From an uncultured Coriobacteriales bacterium (lineage in GTDB: Bacteria; Actinomycetota; Coriobacteriia; Coriobacteriales; UMGS124), in assembly GCA_902464015.1 (NCBI GenBank), contig CABQHM010000022.1, positions 1 to 50,650 on the forward strand: a DNA stretch of 50,650 bases. The letters run 5' to 3'. Below the pieces are notes generated by a model. It worked only from the letters and a program-made list of their open reading frames with translations, searched no databases and was not told the DNA's origin. Position numbers and translations under genes: made by a program. This document shows positions 33,798 to 42,811 of the stretch, one piece after another (the stretch's first letter is position 1; each line of letters begins with the position of its first letter).

Positions 33798-35261
33798 TTA
33801 TCCCGCCTGCTGGTCAAGCGCCTGCTCTTGGGCGGCAAGGACAGCGCACAACGCCTCCTGGGAGTGCACGTCGAGCGCGGCATAGACGTTTCGCACGTGA
33901 ACCTTGACAGTCTCGTGAGAGATTCCCAATTCTTCCGCTATCTCCCGCTTCGTCCCGCCCTTTCCGAGCAGGGCAAGCACATCTATTTGCCGTGCGGTGA
34001 GCCCATAGCGAAGGGCGACGGCATTTACGGCCTCGCTGTAGAAGGGCCGAGGGTTTCCCCCGTCAGGGCGCAGCGTGCCCCAGGCGCGCTCGTCATTCGA
34101 GGTGTCCGTAACGTAAAGCCCCACAATCAAGACAATGCATGAGGCCAGGCCCATGGCCAACTGACCCGATGCGGGACCGCACAAGGCAAGCATGCCGAGG
34201 GTAAACGCCTGCCCCGCCGCCATGCCCAGATAGAAGAAGCAGGTGGACCATCCTGTCATCCAATTGACCGTCACCTTTTTAGAGACGGCGAGGTAGATGA
34301 CGAGCGACCACATGAGAATGTCGATGAAACGATAGCCCCACGCCGCAAGGAAGCAGCTGACGCCCGATGCCGAGGCCACGGGAACGAGCAGCGTGCCCAA
34401 TGCCAGGACGGGAAATCCAATCTTGTAGATCAGCGTGTCGAAGCGCCTGTGCAGCAGCGTCGCCGATGCGGCGAGGACGACGGCCGCGAACGCATAGCCC
34501 GCCACGTAGGTGAGGCTGTGCACGGCGCCGGGTATCGAAGAGTTCAGCTGGGCACAGAGGGCGAATCCCGCCTCGTAGCCCATGCCCTGGGCAAACGCAG
34601 TCACATTGAGCTTCCACGGTATGTACAGCTGCGCGCGCTGCTGTCGAGGCCGCGGGCTAGACTCCCTGCGGGAGGGCCACAGCGTAGCGAATATGCCGAC
34701 CGGCAGCATGACGATGGCAGCCACAACAGCAGGGCCCGCAACGAGCATGAGCAGCGCATACAGTGCGGAGACCAGCACGGTGCACACAGAGCACACGACG
34801 ATGATGTGCGCGAGGCGCATGGGCAAGAACTGTCGCACCATCTCCATGTAATAGAGAGGCGTCGCCACTCCGACAATCAGGGAGCCGACGAGCATAAGGC
34901 CCATCCGACTGTCATCCGGTACGAGGCGGCCGCAGGCCAGCCATATGAGTGCGCCGGCCGCAATAAGACAAATGAGGGTCCCGAGCAGCACGCGTGGGTC
35001 AAGCAGCGAGTAATCGAGCCAGTGCGACATGGCGCCGACGACGGCAAAGGCGACGGCGAAAACAATGGTCGCAAGCGTCCATGGGCTGCCGTCGCCAAAC
35101 CAAGCCCCCCGTGCGCCCGTGTAGAAAAACGAATCTTGCAGCATAACCCAAGACCACAGAAACAGGCAAGTAAACCCAGGCAGAAGACGCGCGTGCTCTC
35201 GGCAGACGCTGGCGATTCGTCGAACCGGGTTTAGGCCGATGAGGCCGAACCATGCATGCAT
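33798..35261 (-). CDS. LuxR-family membrane-embedded transcription regulator
   Basis: The product has about 487 residues from the ATG at 35261; a GTG at 35276 adds five residues and is equally possible, neither having a strong ribosome site. Twelve hydrophobic segments are followed by the HTH YGLTARQIDVLALLGKGGTK, EELGISHETVKVHVRNVYAA. It lies downstream of, and in the same direction as, the frameshifted flavoprotein at 35408, separated by that gene's terminator, so it is transcribed on its own. Its target may be that flavoprotein or a gene outside the cluster. Confidence 0.87.
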   Translation of the reverse strand: MHAWFGLIGLNPVRRIASVCREHARLLPGFTCLFLWSWVMLQDSFFYTGARGAWFGDGSPWTLATIVFAVAFAVVGAMSHWLDYSLLDPRVLLGTLICLIAAGALIWLACGRLVPDDSRMGLMLVGSLIVGVATPLYYMEMVRQFLPMRLAHIIVVCSVCTVLVSALYALLMLVAGPAVVAAIVMLPVGIFATLWPSRRESSPRPRQQRAQLYIPWKLNVTAFAQGMGYEAGFALCAQLNSSIPGAVHSLTYVAGYAFAAVVLAASATLLHRRFDTLIYKIGFPVLALGTLLVPVASASGVSCFLAAWGYRFIDILMWSLVIYLAVSKKVTVNWMTGWSTCFFYLGMAAGQAFTLGMLALCGPASGQLAMGLASCIVLIVGLYVTDTSNDERAWGTLRPDGGNPRPFYSEAVNAVALRYGLTARQIDVLALLGKGGTKREIAEELGISHETVKVHVRNVYAALDVHSQEALCAVLAAQEQALDQQAG

Positions 35262-35298
35262 GAAACACCGTCCCACAGTCTCGAGCGTCAGACAAAGA

Positions 35299-35325
35299 AG
35301 CGACCGGCCCTGAGTGCCGGTCGCT
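35299..35325 (-). terminator. Terminator of the flavoprotein gene
   Basis: AGCGACCGGC (35299-35308) and GCCGGTCGCT (35316-35325) form a perfect 10-bp stem; the minus-strand tail is TCTTTGTC. Confidence 0.8.
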
Positions 35326-35407
35326 CAAATCTAGCACACCATGCTGCGCATGTGATGCGGCGGGTCCCGCGAAACACACGGCCACCGCCGTTGCCTCTAT
35401 GCCCGCG

Positions 35408-37116
35408 CTACTCGTTGGCGGCAATCGCCTCGGCGGCCACATAGCCAAACGTCAGGCAGTTCCCGCCAAGGTTGTGGCCCGGGAAATGCGTCGAATAGCA
35501 GTTGGCGAACATGTCGCCGACGATGGTGCCCACGGCATACAGACCGGGGATGACCTGCCCCTCGGTATCGATAACCTGCATGTCGAGGTTGGTCTGCAGG
35601 CCGCCGGTGGCAATGAGGAACCACGGCTGGCAACGGCACATGTAGAACGGCGGCGTGGCAACGGGCCGCAGGCGCTCGGGCAGATCTTGTGGAACTCCTC
35701 GTCCACGCCCGTCTCACAGTAGCCGTTGTAGCGCTCCACCGTAGCCATGACCTCGTCGACCGGGAGGCCCATCTTCTCGGCCAGTTCCTCGATGGAGTCA
35801 CCCTTGTAAATGTCCATCGCCAGGGAGGCGCCGTTCATGGCGATGGGCTCGCCCGAGTGCTCGACCATGTCGTCCCACGCGGCAATCATGGCCTCGCCGT
35901 TTTCGCCAGCAACAGAGGGGCCGCCGTAGTAGTCCTCACCCCAGGGGCCGGCCTTGGCGTACTCGGTGTCCCAGATGGCAAACGACTCGTGGTCGGTCTG
36001 ACCCAGGGCGGCCAGGGCGGCATGGGAGAGCACGTTGTCCTCGTTGGAAAAGCGCTTGCCCTCCTTGTTGACGAGCAGGCCCTGGAAGGCTCGCACCTGG
36101 TTGCAGATCTTCACGTACTGGAAGTTGAACAGCATGGGGGCAGCCATCTTGGTCTTCTGCCAGGCCGCGCCGACCCACAGGCCCATCTGGTGGCCGGTGC
36201 CCTCGTACACGCCGCCCTTGATGTCCCAGACCCACTCGGGGCAGTATGCGTGGACCATCTCGTCGTTGGCACCGAAGTCTCCCGTGGCGAGCACGACGGC
36301 CTTCGTGCCCACGAACTTCGTGTAGCCGCCGTCCTCCTCAGCTACGACGGCAGTCACGCGGCCCTTGCCGCCGTCCTCACGGACGAGCTGCTTGCCGGTG
36401 ACGACGAAGCGGAGGTCGCCGCCGAGTGAGGCGCAGTAGGCGGCGAGGTTCTCCACGACGTCCTGCTGCGGGTTTTCACGGGTGGACGTGGGGGCGTTAG
36501 GCCCGCCAATGAAGTCGTGGGTTCCCCAGTACTCGCTGACGATGTCCTCGGGATCCTCATAGTGCGCCTCGAGCACGGGCGTCAAGTCGCAGCCGCCGTA
36601 GGAGCTGCCCGTGGTCATAAGGTCGATGAGCCAGTTCATCGCCTCTTCGGAGCGGTTGGCGTGCAGCCACCACTTTTCCTGGTCGACGAGGAAGGAGTGG
36701 TAGCCCATCATCTTCTTGTATGCCTTGGCGATATCGGAATGAACGCCCTTTTCGTCCATGAGCTTGGAGCCCATGACGAAAGTCGATCCGCCACGGCCCA
36801 CGGGAATTCCGCTTTGGGCGATGAGCGTGACGCCAACGCCTTGCTCGAGCAATCGCGCGGCCGCGACCAGTCCCGCGGTGCCGCCGCCGATGACGACGAC
36901 GTCGTTCTCGACGGTATTGGCAATCTGATCATCGGGGATGGGCTCGGGAGGAACCTGGAAGGCCCACTTGGCGCCCTCGGCCTTTTCGGCGGTCATGACG
37001 TCTGCGACATCATCAGCAAGAGCCATAGAGGCACCCGCTGCCGTCGCCGCGACGAGGGCGGCCGTGCCCGCGGTGCCCTTGACGAAGTCCCTGCGTGCGA
37101 TTTTGCTCGTGCTCAT
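35408..37116 (-). CDS. Tat-exported FAD-dependent reductase interrupted by a 1-base deletion
   Basis: Start at 37116 with a Tat signal IARRDFVKGTAG (6-17) and FAD motif VVVIGGGTAGLVAA (73-86). The frame continues normally to EEFHK, then jumps: the true C-terminus (DLPERLRPVATPPFYM, then GGLQTNLDMQVIDTEGQVIP, GLYAVGTIVG) is in another frame ending at 35408. Adding one G between 35685 and 35686 (AAG-GAT on the minus strand) restores an unbroken protein of about 569 residues. Read as it stands, the frame instead runs to 35452 with nonsense sequence and lacks the FAD-closing block. Either recent inactivation or a sequence error. Repeat copy B occupies its 5' leader. Confidence 0.8.
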
Positions 37117-37135
37117 GACAAACCCCTTTCATCAT

Positions 37136-37311
37136 GCCGCCCGGGTTCTTGCGGGCCATGCGGGCGAGGCCGCAGTTGCAGCGAAAAGGCTGCGCTGGCG
37201 TCAGTTTGGTGCCGGGGGATTTCAGTGGCATGTGCAACCAAAGTCTTGCCTGGTTGCAAGCCGCATATTATCAAAGTAGCGCGCCGAGTGGGTCGACCCA
37301 CTCGGCGCGCT
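37136..37311. repeat. Dispersed structured repeat, copy B
   Basis: The second copy of the element at 31821-31994. Here it lies 20 bases before the start of the flavoprotein gene 35408-37116 and thus within its leader if transcription begins upstream. The end hairpin GCGCGCCGAGTGGG/CCCACTCGGCGCGC (37279-37310) has no T tail on the plus strand, unlike copy A. Confidence 0.7.
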
Positions 37312-37375
37312 GTCGGGTTCGCGTCATACCGTCTAACATTTAATGAATCTCCTACCGTCTTGATGCCCGGCAATA

Positions 37376-38815
37376 CTATTCGGTATCGATTTGATGCGAC
37401 GCCTCGTGCTCCTTGATAAGCCCTACGAGGTCTTCATGCGAATGAACATCAAGTTTTTGATGGACGTGCAATACATGGCTCTTTACTGTATTCGTTGAGA
37501 CGCCAAGGCATTCGGCCATATCCGCTATTGATTTCTTGCAAGCGAGAAGGAAAAGAGTCTCTCGCTCACGCGCAGTCAAGCTGTAGAGTCGTGCCATCTC
37601 ATCGAGTGTCGCTTGCTCTTCAGGAATATTCGAGAAAACCGGCTCCTCGAATGAGGCGGAGTTAGAGCGACTGACGTCGGTCTTTTCGTCTCTAAAGGTC
37701 TTGTCTATATCCAGGTAGCCGACCATGCGATTTAGGGCTCGCGTGTTGTAGGGAATGTAACCGCACAAGAGAATGCCAACCGCTATGACCATCGCGATGA
37801 TGAAGCGTCCCCTTTGGTCTGGGATGACAGCGCTAATATCAAAGAAGCATGCCCCGATGGCCTGGGCAATTGCGTTGGCAACATAAACAAGGGCAAGGCC
37901 GCGAAACAAGCTTCCCTGCTCCTCTCAGGCGATTTCTATAACCCACTGCAAGTAGCGCGGTGCAATCATGAAGAAGCCGATGGTTGCCAATGACAGCACA
38001 AGAGGGCTGCACCCAAGACCTGAACCCAAAAAAAGCAACGGGACGGCCAGCATGATTGCGGCCGAGACATCCAGTATGGAGAAAAGGCTGTTGGCAAAAA
38101 GCGAGAAATCAAAAATCATGATGACGCCGGCCAATACAGATGCAAGGGCAAATGTTGATCCCCAGTTACCTTCGGGGCCCATGCCCGAACGCAAATAGTT
38201 CATGCCAACCGAGAACGAGGCAATGAGCACGATCAGGGACAACGGCAACCGTATTCTTCTACAGCATTGGCCTTGGGGCTGTTGTGCTATCGAGTCGAGA
38301 CCACCCCCTCCGAGGTTAAGAGTGATCTGATGCTGCAACAACTGGCAAACGGTCAACGAGGCAAATAGTTCTGCTATAAGGGGAAATTGTTCGGGCAATG
38401 CAAGAACAGTCGTAGCGAACAGAAACGAAGCCTCCATACCGCCAAACGCGACAATGGGAAGCATCTTATTTTCAAGAGCAGACAGAACGAGACCGTTGTA
38501 GAGGAACCAAACAGACTCGGCGGCGCCAAGAAGGAGCATGCACGCGAGGCACGCAACGCTATCCGCCGGCAACAGATGCACACCTGCAATTCCAACACAC
38601 ACGCATATCGAAGTGAGGGCAATTGCACGTTTGCTACGCATGAGACGTTCGGCGCGATTGGGTTTGAGGACGGCAACTGCCAACAACACGAGCTGTGCCG
38701 CGCATGTCAGATAAGTGGCGGGAGAAATCCCGACGGGGGTAGCAAAGAGGCAGTGCGGTATGCCGCTGATGAGGGCGACGGATGCCATGGCCTCAAGGGC
38801 TCGTTTATCGAGCAT
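37376..38815 (-). pseudogene. LuxR-family membrane regulator with an in-frame TGA
   Basis: A single frame of 480 codons from the ATG at 38815 (AGGAGG in front) to 37376 is broken only by TGA at 37925-37927. Before it are about ten hydrophobic segments (to QWVIEIA); after it the remaining segments and a full LuxR HTH (YSLTARERETLFLLACKKSI, LGVSTNTVKSHVLHVHQKLD). The size fits relatives, so this is one gene with a nonsense codon, a suppressed stop, or an error. A TTG at 37909 could restart an HTH-bearing piece. It is divergent from the flavoprotein at 39057. Confidence 0.75.
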
Positions 38816-38864
38816 AGAACCTCCTGTCTATTATCGTGCAGTGTAATGCACGACTCTCTTGAAT

Positions 38865-38898
38865 TCTCACCCCACCTCACCCCTTTTATAAGGTGAGA
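38865..38898. promoter_or_regulatory. GGTGAG-type dyad over a -10-like TATAA
   Basis: CTCACC (38876-38881) and GGTGAG (38892-38897) flank an AT-rich centre that reads TTATAAAAGG on the minus strand, a likely -10 of the luxR promoter. A second TCTCACC lies at 38865-38871. The same half-site forms the dyad at 8358-8378. Confidence 0.5.
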
Positions 38899-39056
38899 AC
38901 ACATTTATTCATCGTGATAAGCCAGGAAAATCTCACGGCAAGTCGGTTGATGTGCCTGACTGCACCACGCATTACCTTTGATGCTGCGGCACCGAAGCGG
39001 AGCCGGCTTTGTTGATGAACTGGCTTTTATTCTGTTGGTAAGAAAGGGGAGACATC

Positions 39057-40694
39057 ATGGATGAGGCACTGCTTACTAGAAAAGAACTTCTTGCAGGGAT
39101 GGCAGGAGCTGCAGCTTTGGCTGCGGCACCCGCTGAGGTGCTTGCCAATACGGGGGCGCAGTCCGCACCAGCATGGGATGAGGAGACTGAAGTTCTCGTC
39201 ATCGGCGGAGGCGGTTCGGGTGTCGTGGCTGCCATCACGGCCGCTGAAGCCGGCGCGAAGGTCACCATCCTCGAAAAGGCTCCCCAGGGAGGCGGCACCT
39301 CGCGCATCTCAGGCGGCAACATTTTCTTTACACGCGATGTCGACAAGGTAACTGAGTATCTCGTCAAGGCCTATAACGGCACGACGCCTGAAGACGTTTT
39401 GCGCGCATACGCTGAAGAGGGCACGAGCCAGATTTCCTGGCTTGAGCAGCATGGCTTGCCTTACTTTGAGATTCCCGCAGGAAACGGCCTGTCATCTTTC
39501 GACAACATCCCTGGTCGCGAGGGATGCGGAATTGTTTCCATTGTAAAGGAGGAGGGTGCAACGCCCACTGACGATGGAGGTCGTTGGTTTTGGCAGTGGG
39601 CCGAAGGCGCAATCGCCGATGCGGGTATTGACATGCGAGTAAATGCCCACGCCACAGAGCTCGTCCAAGACACGGTGACACGCGAGATTCTCGGCGTAAA
39701 GGCGCTGATTGACGGCAAGGAGACGCTGTTCAAGGCGTCAAAGGCGGTCATTCTATGCACAGGCGGCTTCTGCAGCAATCCCGACATGGTGGCAAACTTT
39801 CTCGAGCCCCAGACGATGGTAACATGCGCAAGTCGTTACAACACAGGCGACGGTCTCAAGATGGCCATGCGAGTGGGCGCTGACATCTGGCACATGAACA
39901 CCTACAACGCGCACGGCTTTGGCTTTGTTGAACCGGGGGCACAAGTTGCTCGCTGGTATGTAGCGTTCTACAACGTGCCCGCTGGTGCCTATTTCTACGT
40001 AAACCGCACAGGCCGTCGGTTCACGAACGAGAGCGCTAATGAATTTTCCGGGCATACGTCGAACTGGAAGTTCGACGAAATGGACACCTCGCTTCAGGCT
40101 TCGAGCACCAAGTTGCAAAACGTGCCTTTCTATGCGGTGTTTGACGAAAACTTCCGCGCATCGCACCCTCTATACGACCAGAACCTCTCAGGCGGAGCAC
40201 AGGGTATTCCGACCGAGTTGACAGGTCTGGATCCGTGGAGTTCGGACAACCTGGATGAGATTGAGAAGGGCTGGATTCTGAAGGCTGACACACCCGAAGA
40301 ACTCGCGCGACTCATCTGCGACAATGGCGCGGAGGATGGTTTTGACTTCGATCCTGCCACGTTCGTGGAGACGTTCGAATCTTATAATGCGTTCTGCAAT
40401 GCCGGTGAAGACAAGGATTTCGGCTCATCCAACCTGGTGGCCCTTGAAACGCCTCCTTATTATGCAGCGAAGATGCAGCCTGTGCTTTACACCACATGTG
40501 GCGGGCCGCGTAAAGACGCCAGCTCCCACGTAGTTGACCTTGACGGAAATGCAATCCCGCGTCTGTACTCGGCCGGTGTTGAGGGGAGCAGCACGGGTTA
40601 TCTGTATTGCCTTGACGGATGTAACTGGGGCGATGTGATGAACTGGGGCCGCATTGCTGGTCGCAACGCCGCAGCAGAAAAACCGTTGGCATAA
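39057..40694 (+). CDS. Exported FAD-dependent reductase with an Arg-Lys signal
   Basis: The product has 545 residues; AAGGGGAG precedes the ATG. The signal reads LLTRKELLAGMAGAAALAAA: the second Tat arginine is lysine (R8-K9), so export by Tat is less certain than for its relatives. The FAD motif is VLVIGGGGSGVVAAI (46-60), followed by GGGTSRISGGN. The C-terminus has CGGPRKDASSHVVDLDGNAI, PRLYSAGVEG and GRIAGRNAA, much like the 3321 protein, with which it may share substrate class. It is divergent from the interrupted luxR gene 37376-38815. Confidence 0.9.
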   Translation: MDEALLTRKELLAGMAGAAALAAAPAEVLANTGAQSAPAWDEETEVLVIGGGGSGVVAAITAAEAGAKVTILEKAPQGGGTSRISGGNIFFTRDVDKVTEYLVKAYNGTTPEDVLRAYAEEGTSQISWLEQHGLPYFEIPAGNGLSSFDNIPGREGCGIVSIVKEEGATPTDDGGRWFWQWAEGAIADAGIDMRVNAHATELVQDTVTREILGVKALIDGKETLFKASKAVILCTGGFCSNPDMVANFLEPQTMVTCASRYNTGDGLKMAMRVGADIWHMNTYNAHGFGFVEPGAQVARWYVAFYNVPAGAYFYVNRTGRRFTNESANEFSGHTSNWKFDEMDTSLQASSTKLQNVPFYAVFDENFRASHPLYDQNLSGGAQGIPTELTGLDPWSSDNLDEIEKGWILKADTPEELARLICDNGAEDGFDFDPATFVETFESYNAFCNAGEDKDFGSSNLVALETPPYYAAKMQPVLYTTCGGPRKDASSHVVDLDGNAIPRLYSAGVEGSSTGYLYCLDGCNWGDVMNWGRIAGRNAAAEKPLA

Positions 40695-40895
40695 TCGGCA
40701 GCCCATTCTGGTTCTGCACCCAGACAAGTATTCAGTCTCACACAAGGGCGGGGACTGCATAAGAATGCAAGTCGCAGTCATGTTGATTGGCTTCGGAAAA
40801 ATCGAAGTTTGCCTGTTGTCCACGCTCTCCACCGATTTACGAGCTGCACGGTTCTTTGGCCGAGGCATTGGGACCTCTGCCCGAAGCATTCAAAA

Positions 40896-40937
40896 ATGGC
40901 CGTCCGACCTCTTCTTACGAATTGGTCGGACGGCCAT
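40896..40937 (-). terminator. Terminator of the minus-strand flavoprotein pair
   Basis: ATGGCCGTCCGACC (40896-40909) and GGTCGGACGGCCAT (40924-40937) form a perfect 14-bp stem; on the minus strand it is followed by TTTTTG. Confidence 0.88.
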
Positions 40938-40960
40938 CAATCACGTGTCAAAAGTGAGGC

Positions 40961-42742
40961 CTATGCCTTTACGGCCTTTGCCGCGCTGCGGCCGGCCACG
41001 TATCCCATCGTTGCGCCGATGCCCAAGGCGCTGCCGCCGTCATACGTGCGCGAGAAGAACGGGCGGCTCGCCATCGTTCCAGCCGCATACAGGCCGACAA
41101 TGGCCTCCCCGTTTTCGTCGAGCGCCTGACCGGCCTCGTCGATGACGAGCCCGCCCAGGGAGCCGCGGCAGATTGCGTAGCCGCGCACGGCGTAAAACGG
41201 CGGGGTCACGAGAGGCACCAGGTACTGCGCGTCCTTGCCGCAGTCGCTGTCCTCGCCCCCCTCGCACAGGGCGTTGTAGCGCTCCACAGAGCGAATGAGG
41301 ACCTCGGGGTTCATCTGCGTGGCGAGCGCGAGATGGAAGAGGCTGTCGGCCTCGTAGGCCTGGACAAAACTGTCGGGAGTCGTCTGGCCTACGAGCTCGG
41401 CCACGCCCTCGCAATCGGCCACCGTCGTGGCGTCCATGATGCACCAGGCGCCGTCGGCCTTCTCATGGTTGGTGTACGAGTAGTGGATGGGGCGCGTTCC
41501 CTTGTCCTCGCCCACGCGGCGGTCGCCGTCGAGGCTGGTGATCATGCAGGTCGAGGCGAACGCCGGCGAGGAGTAGCTGCCACGGTACACGTCCATCGGG
41601 TCGAAGATGAGCGGGCCGCCCTGAACATACTGGTCCGGGTAGAACTGCGCGCCGGCCGAGGCGCCAAGCGTCATTCCGTCGCCCGTGTTGCCGACGGCCG
41701 TCACGGTGTAGCACGCTTGCGACTGCGGGATGAGCTCGCGCATCATGTCGGCGTTGCGGGCGTAGTCGCCGCAGGCCAGGACGGTGGCACGCGCGTTGAA
41801 CGTCTTCTTGCCGCGTGCCGTGTCGGACACGGCGCCCACGACGGCCCCGGATGCGTCCACGAGCAGCTCCGTGGCGGGCGTCGCCGTATAGATCGCGCCG
41901 CCGTTCTCCTCGATTAACCTGGACAGGCTCTCAATGAGGCGCCAGGCGGAACGCGCCTTCGTGTCGGCCTCGCCGGATTCGGTGGCGGTGATGTCCGTGT
42001 ACTCCTTCAGGGGGAGGATCTCGACGCCCGTGGAACGGATCATGTCCAGCGCGGCGTCGTTGTTGTCCGCCAAGACGTGCAGCATGGAGTCCACGGGGAA
42101 CTCGTCGGAGTGGGCCTTGGCGGCTCGGTCGCAGAAAAGCTGGTAGAGGCCGTCGGCGTCACCGGTGTTCGTCGAGAAGAAATACCCCTCCGCCATGGCG
42201 CTCGTGCCGCCGATGACGTCCTCCTTCTCGACGACGGCGACGCTCGCGCCGTCCTTCATGGCGGCGACGGCCGCGGTTAGGGCCGCGATGCCGCTGCCGA
42301 CGACGAGCACGTCCGTGTCGACGGTCTCGTCGACGGGCTCAACGGCGACGGGCTCCTGGAACGAGCTCGCATCGCCGCCGGCCTGCTCGACGCAGTCGCC
42401 CACGGCCGACAGGAGCGCCATGCTCGTGATGGTGGCGCCGCTGACGACGTCTACGGCCAGGGACTGCGCGTCCAGGATGCGCTGGGGGAGCAGGTCGAGC
42501 GCGGTCTCGCCGATGAGGGGCGACTCTCCCTCGCTCACGATCTCGATAGAGTCGATGGACGAGGTGCCGAAGGTGACCTCGACCTCGATGTCGCTGATCA
42601 TGCCGTGGGCCGAGGCGGCGTACGTACCGGGCGTGAGGACGGGCTGAGACTCGCCGGCCAGAGCGCTTGTGATGGAACCGGCGGACAAGGTGGCGCCGGC
42701 GGTCATTGCCGCCATGAACGTGCGACGGGAAACGGAAGTCAT
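40961..42742 (-). CDS. Tat-exported FMN/FAD reductase (urocanate-reductase-like architecture)
   Basis: The product has 593 residues. The Tat signal is VSRRTFMAAM (4-13). An FMN_bind domain (about 35-122) contains DVVSGATITS; by family knowledge an ApbE transferase attaches FMN to the threonine of SGAT (T104). The FAD domain follows (VLVVGSGIAALTAA, about 145-158) and ends with EAIVGLYAAGTMA and GGSALGIGATMGYVAGRSAA. The linked FMN lets such enzymes take electrons from an extracytoplasmic flavin chain without a cytochrome. It lies 69 bases after a paralogue of the same architecture, with a hairpin between them. No apbE gene is in the window. Confidence 0.92.
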   Translation of the reverse strand: MTSVSRRTFMAAMTAGATLSAGSITSALAGESQPVLTPGTYAASAHGMISDIEVEVTFGTSSIDSIEIVSEGESPLIGETALDLLPQRILDAQSLAVDVVSGATITSMALLSAVGDCVEQAGGDASSFQEPVAVEPVDETVDTDVLVVGSGIAALTAAVAAMKDGASVAVVEKEDVIGGTSAMAEGYFFSTNTGDADGLYQLFCDRAAKAHSDEFPVDSMLHVLADNNDAALDMIRSTGVEILPLKEYTDITATESGEADTKARSAWRLIESLSRLIEENGGAIYTATPATELLVDASGAVVGAVSDTARGKKTFNARATVLACGDYARNADMMRELIPQSQACYTVTAVGNTGDGMTLGASAGAQFYPDQYVQGGPLIFDPMDVYRGSYSSPAFASTCMITSLDGDRRVGEDKGTRPIHYSYTNHEKADGAWCIMDATTVADCEGVAELVGQTTPDSFVQAYEADSLFHLALATQMNPEVLIRSVERYNALCEGGEDSDCGKDAQYLVPLVTPPFYAVRGYAICRGSLGGLVIDEAGQALDENGEAIVGLYAAGTMASRPFFSRTYDGGSALGIGATMGYVAGRSAAKAVKA

Positions 42743-42770
42743 TGCTGCGTGGTCCTTTCTTCTTGTAGGA

Positions 42771-42802
42771 GGGGCGCCCCGACACCCACCCTCGGGCGCC
42801 CC
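42771..42802. terminator. Hairpin between the two FMN/FAD reductase genes
   Basis: GGGGCGCCC (42771-42779) and GGGCGCCCC (42794-42802) pair perfectly. There is no T tail in the direction of the genes, so it may reduce rather than stop transcription into the second gene, or mark an mRNA processing site. Confidence 0.5.
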
Positions 42803-42811
42803 GTGCCGTTT

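Noticed and set aside
37136..37311. Cobalamin riboswitch in repeat copy B, suggested by a GCCACTG string on the minus strand
   Set aside because: The conserved B12-box and the rest of the cobalamin core are not present, and copy A has GCCACTG changed to ACCACCG.
37925..37927. TGA in luxR as a selenocysteine codon
   Set aside because: The position lies in a membrane segment of a regulator, not at a redox site, and I see no downstream SECIS-like reason to expect it; nonsense mutation or sequence error is simpler.
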